From positions 62,001 through 126,000 of the forward strand of contig JAJCZM010000038.1 in NCBI GenBank assembly GCA_029262375.1: a DNA stretch of 64,000 nt. The letters run 5' to 3'. The first letter of the stretch is position 1; each line of letters opens with the position of its first letter. Positions 60,458-64,000 of the stretch are shown here, piece after piece. The notes under the pieces were generated by a model. The model saw only the letters and a list, made by a program, of their open reading frames with translations, searched no databases and was not told the DNA's origin. A program made the translations under genes and the position numbers. Origin of the DNA: Deltaproteobacteria bacterium. GTDB taxonomy: Bacteria > Desulfobacterota > Binatia > UBA1149 > SPBQ01.

Positions 60458-61600
60458 ATGCCCAATCCCCAACTCGAAGCCGCACGCGAGCTACGCCCGT
60501 TCATCGATCGACACGCTACGCGCAGCGAGGGCCGAACGATCGCCGAACCGGTCGTCCGCGCTCTCGACGACGCCGGCCTGTACGGCGTAATGACTCCGCG
60601 CGATGTTGGCGGTTCGGAACTCTCCATCGCCGAGCTGCTCGACGTCTACGAAGAGGTTTCGCGCGCCGATGGCTCCACCGGTTGGTGTCTGATGGCAAGC
60701 GCGGGCGTGACCGCCTACTTCGGTGCTTATTCTCCGGATTCGTTCACCTCGCAGCTATTTGCCGACGGCGTCCCACTGGCCGCAGGTCAATTCGCGCCGA
60801 ACGGGCTCGGTACTCCGACAGACGGCGGCTATCGGCTGACGGGCAATTATTCGTTCGGCAGCGGCATCGCACACGCCGCATGGGTCGGCGCGGGACTGTT
60901 CACCGTCGTCCCCGAGGGAGAAGACGGGAACCCGCAGCTTCTCTTCTGCGTGACGCCCGCGAAGAATGTGAAGCGCCAAGGTAACTGGGACGTTCTCGGA
61001 CTGCAGGCGACCGCGAGCGAAGACTACGCGATCGAAGACGTGTTCATTCCCGAAGAAGCGACATTCGATTTCTTCGCGCCTACGCGCCATCGCGGCGGTC
61101 CGCTGTACGACCTGGGAGTGCTCGCGCTCACCGCAATCGGCCATGCCGGCTTCGCACTCGGCGTCGCCCGTCGTGCTCTCGACGAACTGGCTTCGGTCGC
61201 GAAGACGAAACACAGAATGGGCGCCGCCACGGCTCTCGTCGACAGCGAAGCGTTCCTGCTCGAGCTCGGCCGACTCGAGTCACGCTACCGCAGCGTGCGC
61301 GCATGGGTATACGAAGCTGCACTGGCCGCGGAGCGGGCCGCCGTCGAGGCGCGCGACGCCGCCGTCGAGATCAATGTGCTTCGACAGGCAACCGTGTACG
61401 CCACGCACGAAGCCTCGGAAGTCGTACGCGGAGCGTACCTGGCAGCCGGAAGCACGGCACTTCGTCGCGGACCGATAGAACGCTGCTTCCGCGACATTCA
61501 CGCCGGTACGCAGCACTTCTTCGCGAGCAATGCGGGCACGTTGGATTTCGGACGCGATGTGCTCACGAACGCCGGCGAGTCGGCCCTAGACAACGACTAG
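60458..61600 (+). CDS. Acyl-CoA dehydrogenase-like flavoprotein (HsaA/DszC-type monooxygenase group)
   Basis: This 380-residue protein has the acyl-CoA dehydrogenase fold: an N-terminal helical part (LDDAGLYGVMTPRDVGGSELSIAELLDVYEEVSRADGSTGWC), a beta domain (GGYRLTGNYSFGSGIAHAAW), then a helical C-terminal domain (HATVYATHEASEVV-like segment; PIERCFRDIHAGTQHFFAS). It lacks the catalytic Glu of true dehydrogenases as far as I can judge and resembles flavin-dependent hydroxylases of the HsaA/DszC type. Substrate unknown, perhaps aromatic. Convergent with the propeller gene (4-bp overlap of stops). Confidence 0.85.
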   Translation: MPNPQLEAARELRPFIDRHATRSEGRTIAEPVVRALDDAGLYGVMTPRDVGGSELSIAELLDVYEEVSRADGSTGWCLMASAGVTAYFGAYSPDSFTSQLFADGVPLAAGQFAPNGLGTPTDGGYRLTGNYSFGSGIAHAAWVGAGLFTVVPEGEDGNPQLLFCVTPAKNVKRQGNWDVLGLQATASEDYAIEDVFIPEEATFDFFAPTRHRGGPLYDLGVLALTAIGHAGFALGVARRALDELASVAKTKHRMGAATALVDSEAFLLELGRLESRYRSVRAWVYEAALAAERAAVEARDAAVEINVLRQATVYATHEASEVVRGAYLAAGSTALRRGPIERCFRDIHAGTQHFFASNAGTLDFGRDVLTNAGESALDND

Positions 61601-63261
61601 TCGGACGGCGCCGAGAACCGCCACACGGCGAGCACGCCGGACTCGTCTCCGGAAACGATCGATTCGCCCGACCATGCGAGACCCGTAATCGCCGCCTTGT
61701 GGTAGTCCATCTGTAGGCCGGGCCGCAACGCCGGTACCGTGAAAAGTCGGAGCGCGCCCTTGGCGCCACCGACCACCAGACGCCGACCGCTGGGATCGGC
61801 CACCACGCGCAGCTGAGGCGGCAACATGCCGCGTTCCCCGACCTGACCTCCTGAGGTCGCGTGCCAGGCACGGACGAAGCCGTCCTTCGACGTGCCGGCG
61901 AGATAGTCACCGGCGAACGCTAGCGACGAGATGCGCGCGAGACGTGTCGACATCTCGGCCAGTTGCAATCCCGCAGAGTCGAACACCCGCACAACACCGG
62001 CGTCATCCGCGACGGCCACGCGTGCGCCGTCCGAACTGACTGCGAAAGCAACGATCATCGCGTCCATCGCGGCGAAGCGGCGCGGCGCAGAGTCGTCGTC
62101 GGCGATCTGCACCAGGTCCTTGCGGTACGAAATCTGCGCAACCATCGGGCCTTTTTCACTGGGACGTTGCGCATCCAGCACCAGTCCGTCGGCGGCGGAA
62201 AGCTCTCCGAGCAGGCGCCCGCTGCCGCTCTCGTAGCGAAGGAAACGATTCTCCAAAACCACTACGGCTTCGGCGCCATCCGGCGGAACGGCGACAAGCG
62301 CATTCGGTGCGTCGGCGTGCTCGTGGTGACCGGGCGCAGGCGGTACGTCGGGCGCGGGTTTGAACTGCGCACGCCGCTTTCCGTCCGGCAGGCTCCAGGT
62401 GCTCACCGGCAAATCCACCGAGCCAACGCCGACGTAGTGACCGCCTGCCGACAGGGCGAGAGCCGCGATCGCACGGCCGAAATCCATCGAGCACCACGGC
62501 TTACTGATGGCGTAGTAGGCTTTGTTCTGCATCGGCTCGCAGCGCTTGGGCATCTGCGGCTTCTTGCGCACAGCACGTTCGAGCGGGAGCAAAAACTCGA
62601 CGTTGATCGTCTCTTCGCCGCGTACGAGATCGAACTCGATGACGACTTCATCGACTTCGAACTCGTCGAACCTCGTGCCCAATGCCGGACCGGTATTGGT
62701 GGACATTCTGCCGAGCGCGCGAGTAATCGCGTTGTCGCCGTCGTGCAATATCGCTTTCCCAAAAAAGCCGCGCAGTGGCAACGGCCTGCGTGAGATGTCG
62801 CTCAGATAGGCACGCACGACACCGTCGCGCGCTGCAACCGCTTCGACGTGATAGTCGCCGACCATTCCAACGAATCCACCATGGTGTGGATTGTGATGAT
62901 GACCGAACTGCTGTTCTGAATCCGCCGCGGCCGGCGCCGCCGTACGAGATTGGGGCAGAGGCCATACGGCGCCGATCGCGTCCCCCCCGTCTGATTCCCT
63001 TGCTGAGAACCCCACTCTGCTGCGCGCCTGAATCTCCGACAGGTCGCGCCGCCCTACGTACGAATAGGCAATTCGCGTGACCGGCCCCCCTCCAGGCCCA
63101 GGATCGCGATCGATGATGATGCGACCGGCACCGGCATCCACGCTCGCGAGCGTCCCGGTGAGGGAGAGCGGAGAGGGCTGTGAGAGCCCCACGAACAACA
63201 AGATGAGCGCCACGATGAGCGAGAGGAGCAAGACAATTGGTGTGGAGGGTCTGTTACGCAT
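61597..63261 (-). CDS. Membrane-anchored WD40-like beta-propeller protein with His-rich insert
   Basis: This 554-residue protein has one N-terminal membrane helix (IVLLLSLIVALILLFVGL). Residues about 30-240 contain beta strands and a His-rich patch (FGHHHNPHHGG). The C-terminal half has WD40-like repeats: DAMIVAFAVSSDGARVAVADDAGVVRVFD, ISSLAFAGDYLAGTSKDGFVRAWHA and AAITGLAWSGESIVSGDESGVLAVWRF, spaced about 40 residues; a second His patch (PGHHEHAD) lies in the linker. It is likely a scaffold on the outer face of the inner membrane. Function unknown. Confidence 0.8.
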   Translation of the reverse strand: MRNRPSTPIVLLLSLIVALILLFVGLSQPSPLSLTGTLASVDAGAGRIIIDRDPGPGGGPVTRIAYSYVGRRDLSEIQARSRVGFSARESDGGDAIGAVWPLPQSRTAAPAAADSEQQFGHHHNPHHGGFVGMVGDYHVEAVAARDGVVRAYLSDISRRPLPLRGFFGKAILHDGDNAITRALGRMSTNTGPALGTRFDEFEVDEVVIEFDLVRGEETINVEFLLPLERAVRKKPQMPKRCEPMQNKAYYAISKPWCSMDFGRAIAALALSAGGHYVGVGSVDLPVSTWSLPDGKRRAQFKPAPDVPPAPGHHEHADAPNALVAVPPDGAEAVVVLENRFLRYESGSGRLLGELSAADGLVLDAQRPSEKGPMVAQISYRKDLVQIADDDSAPRRFAAMDAMIVAFAVSSDGARVAVADDAGVVRVFDSAGLQLAEMSTRLARISSLAFAGDYLAGTSKDGFVRAWHATSGGQVGERGMLPPQLRVVADPSGRRLVVGGAKGALRLFTVPALRPGLQMDYHKAAITGLAWSGESIVSGDESGVLAVWRFSAPSD

Positions 63262-63407
63262 GATTGATCACTGGATTAATATTACCGTTTCCTGCTAGCG
63301 TCGCACATCAAAGTCTCGTCTACGCCACCGACCAGCCCACGCATCGGACGCCCTCACGTTCACGTATGCCCATGTATGCACGTCTGCCCATGTATGAAGG
63401 ATCCTCG

Positions 63408-64000
63408 ATGAAGAAAGTTCTCGCGCTCGCTACCGTCGCCGCTTTAGCTCTAGGCGTTTTGACCGACGCGGCGGCCCAGTGCCCGCCAAGCTGCCCGCTG
63501 AGCGGCGGCGGCGATGAGACCACCGACTGTCACTCCGAATTGGCGTCGACCGCGATGTCGCTGAACTCGCCGTTCTTCAATCCGATCAAACTAAAGCCGG
63601 CCAAGGAACATCGCTGCTTCGACGGTGATCCCGGATGCGATCTGGACGCAACCGTCAACGGTGCCTGCCGGTTCGATATCGACGTGTGCTTCCGCAACGC
63701 AGATCCGAACTTACCCGGTTGCACGCCCGCCGATGTGACCGCATTCGACGTCAAAGGCGAGTCCAAATTCCCGGGGTTCGCCGCCCTCGAGAGTGCAGCA
63801 AGTGCGTTGCTCCCGGCCACGAGCAACGTGTGCACGACGGGACAGAGTGTTACGTTGGCACTCAAGCAAACCTCGAAAGGAATACTCAAGCGCTCCAGGC
63901 TGACCTTCGCGACAACGAGTACGACCGCAAGCGCGAAGGACAAAGACAAGGTGAAGATGAGCTGTGTCCCCGCTCGGTGGCCCAAGCACGGCTTCGACCA
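63408..64000 (+). CDS. Exported Cys-containing protein, 5' part (cut by window edge)
   Basis: The ATG at 63408 follows aGAAGGatcctcg, and the frame is open to the right edge (197 codons and 2 bases). A signal peptide (VLALATVAALALGVLTDAAA) is followed by CPPSCP, then about six further cysteines in spaced pairs (RCFDGDPGCDLD; ACRFDIDVCFRN). The KDKDKVKMSCVPAR block at the end resembles segments in exported proteins of uncultivated Deltaproteobacteria-like genomes. A repeated GCCCATGTATG word precedes the gene. Function unknown; the C-terminus is not seen. Confidence 0.72.
   Translation, partial: MKKVLALATVAALALGVLTDAAAQCPPSCPLSGGGDETTDCHSELASTAMSLNSPFFNPIKLKPAKEHRCFDGDPGCDLDATVNGACRFDIDVCFRNADPNLPGCTPADVTAFDVKGESKFPGFAALESAASALLPATSNVCTTGQSVTLALKQTSKGILKRSRLTFATTSTTASAKDKDKVKMSCVPARWPKHGFD

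Overview
The window is 64 kb of GC-rich bacterial chromosome with densely packed genes on both strands. I found no rRNA, tRNA, CRISPR array, transposase or phage module. The content suggests an uncultivated soil or marine lineage of the old Deltaproteobacteria type, possibly Binatota. The reasons are a classical menaquinone pathway, a glutaminyl-tRNA synthetase, a wax-ester-synthase-type acyltransferase, a P450, LLM-type and acyl-CoA-dehydrogenase-like oxidoreductases, several exported Cys-rich proteins and an exosortase E. The lineage is an inference. A 16S or marker-gene tree from the parent contig would decide it.

Layout. 1-3.1 kb: the 5' part of a collagenase gene (cut by the left edge) and a coupled LMW-phosphatase/fructosamine-kinase pair that looks like a protein-deglycation unit. 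3.2-8 kb: a membrane-anchored EEP hydrolase, a SnoaL-like protein, an unusual NtrC-like regulator (Glu at the phosphorylation site, no GAFTGA), a hairpin-rich intergenic stretch and a patatin. 8-16 kb: glnS, an SDR, two small tandem XRE regulators, a degenerate 1.25 kb stretch ending at a strong terminator, MAPEG, FAH, VOC and holin-like proteins. 15.5-22 kb: a Gld-type ABC exporter (DUF4340, fused GldF-GldG, ATPase) and a TPR lipoprotein. 22-34 kb: acyltransferase, sulfatase, amidohydrolase, LLM oxidoreductase, D,D-carboxypeptidase, exported alpha/beta hydrolase, CheY-like protein and a B12/radical SAM protein. 34-43.3 kb: P450, HD hydrolase, two exported Cys-containing proteins, exosortase E/CPBP protease, a two-part sodium/solute symporter and a haem-binding protein.

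43.4-56.6 kb is the most coherent block. It holds an exported chorismate mutase, an M48-TerB fusion protease, a MerR-family regulator and then menG-F-D-H-B-A-C-E, nearly all overlapping or closely spaced, with a bifunctional PFK-2/FBPase-2 gene at the end. In front of the merR gene is a consensus-like promoter with a perfect 12-bp palindrome exactly in its spacer and almost no leader. This suggests autoregulated control of menaquinone synthesis. 56.6-64 kb: a MASE1 histidine kinase, a DUF3616 protein, a GST-like protein with a poly-Ala microsatellite tail, an acyl-CoA-dehydrogenase-like flavoprotein, a membrane-anchored beta-propeller protein and the start of another exported Cys-containing protein (cut by the right edge).

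No single locus is clearly a new system. The best leads are the promoter and regulation of the men operon, the NtrC-like protein that has lost both phosphorylation and sigma-54 signatures, the structured intergenic region behind it, and the orphan exosortase E.
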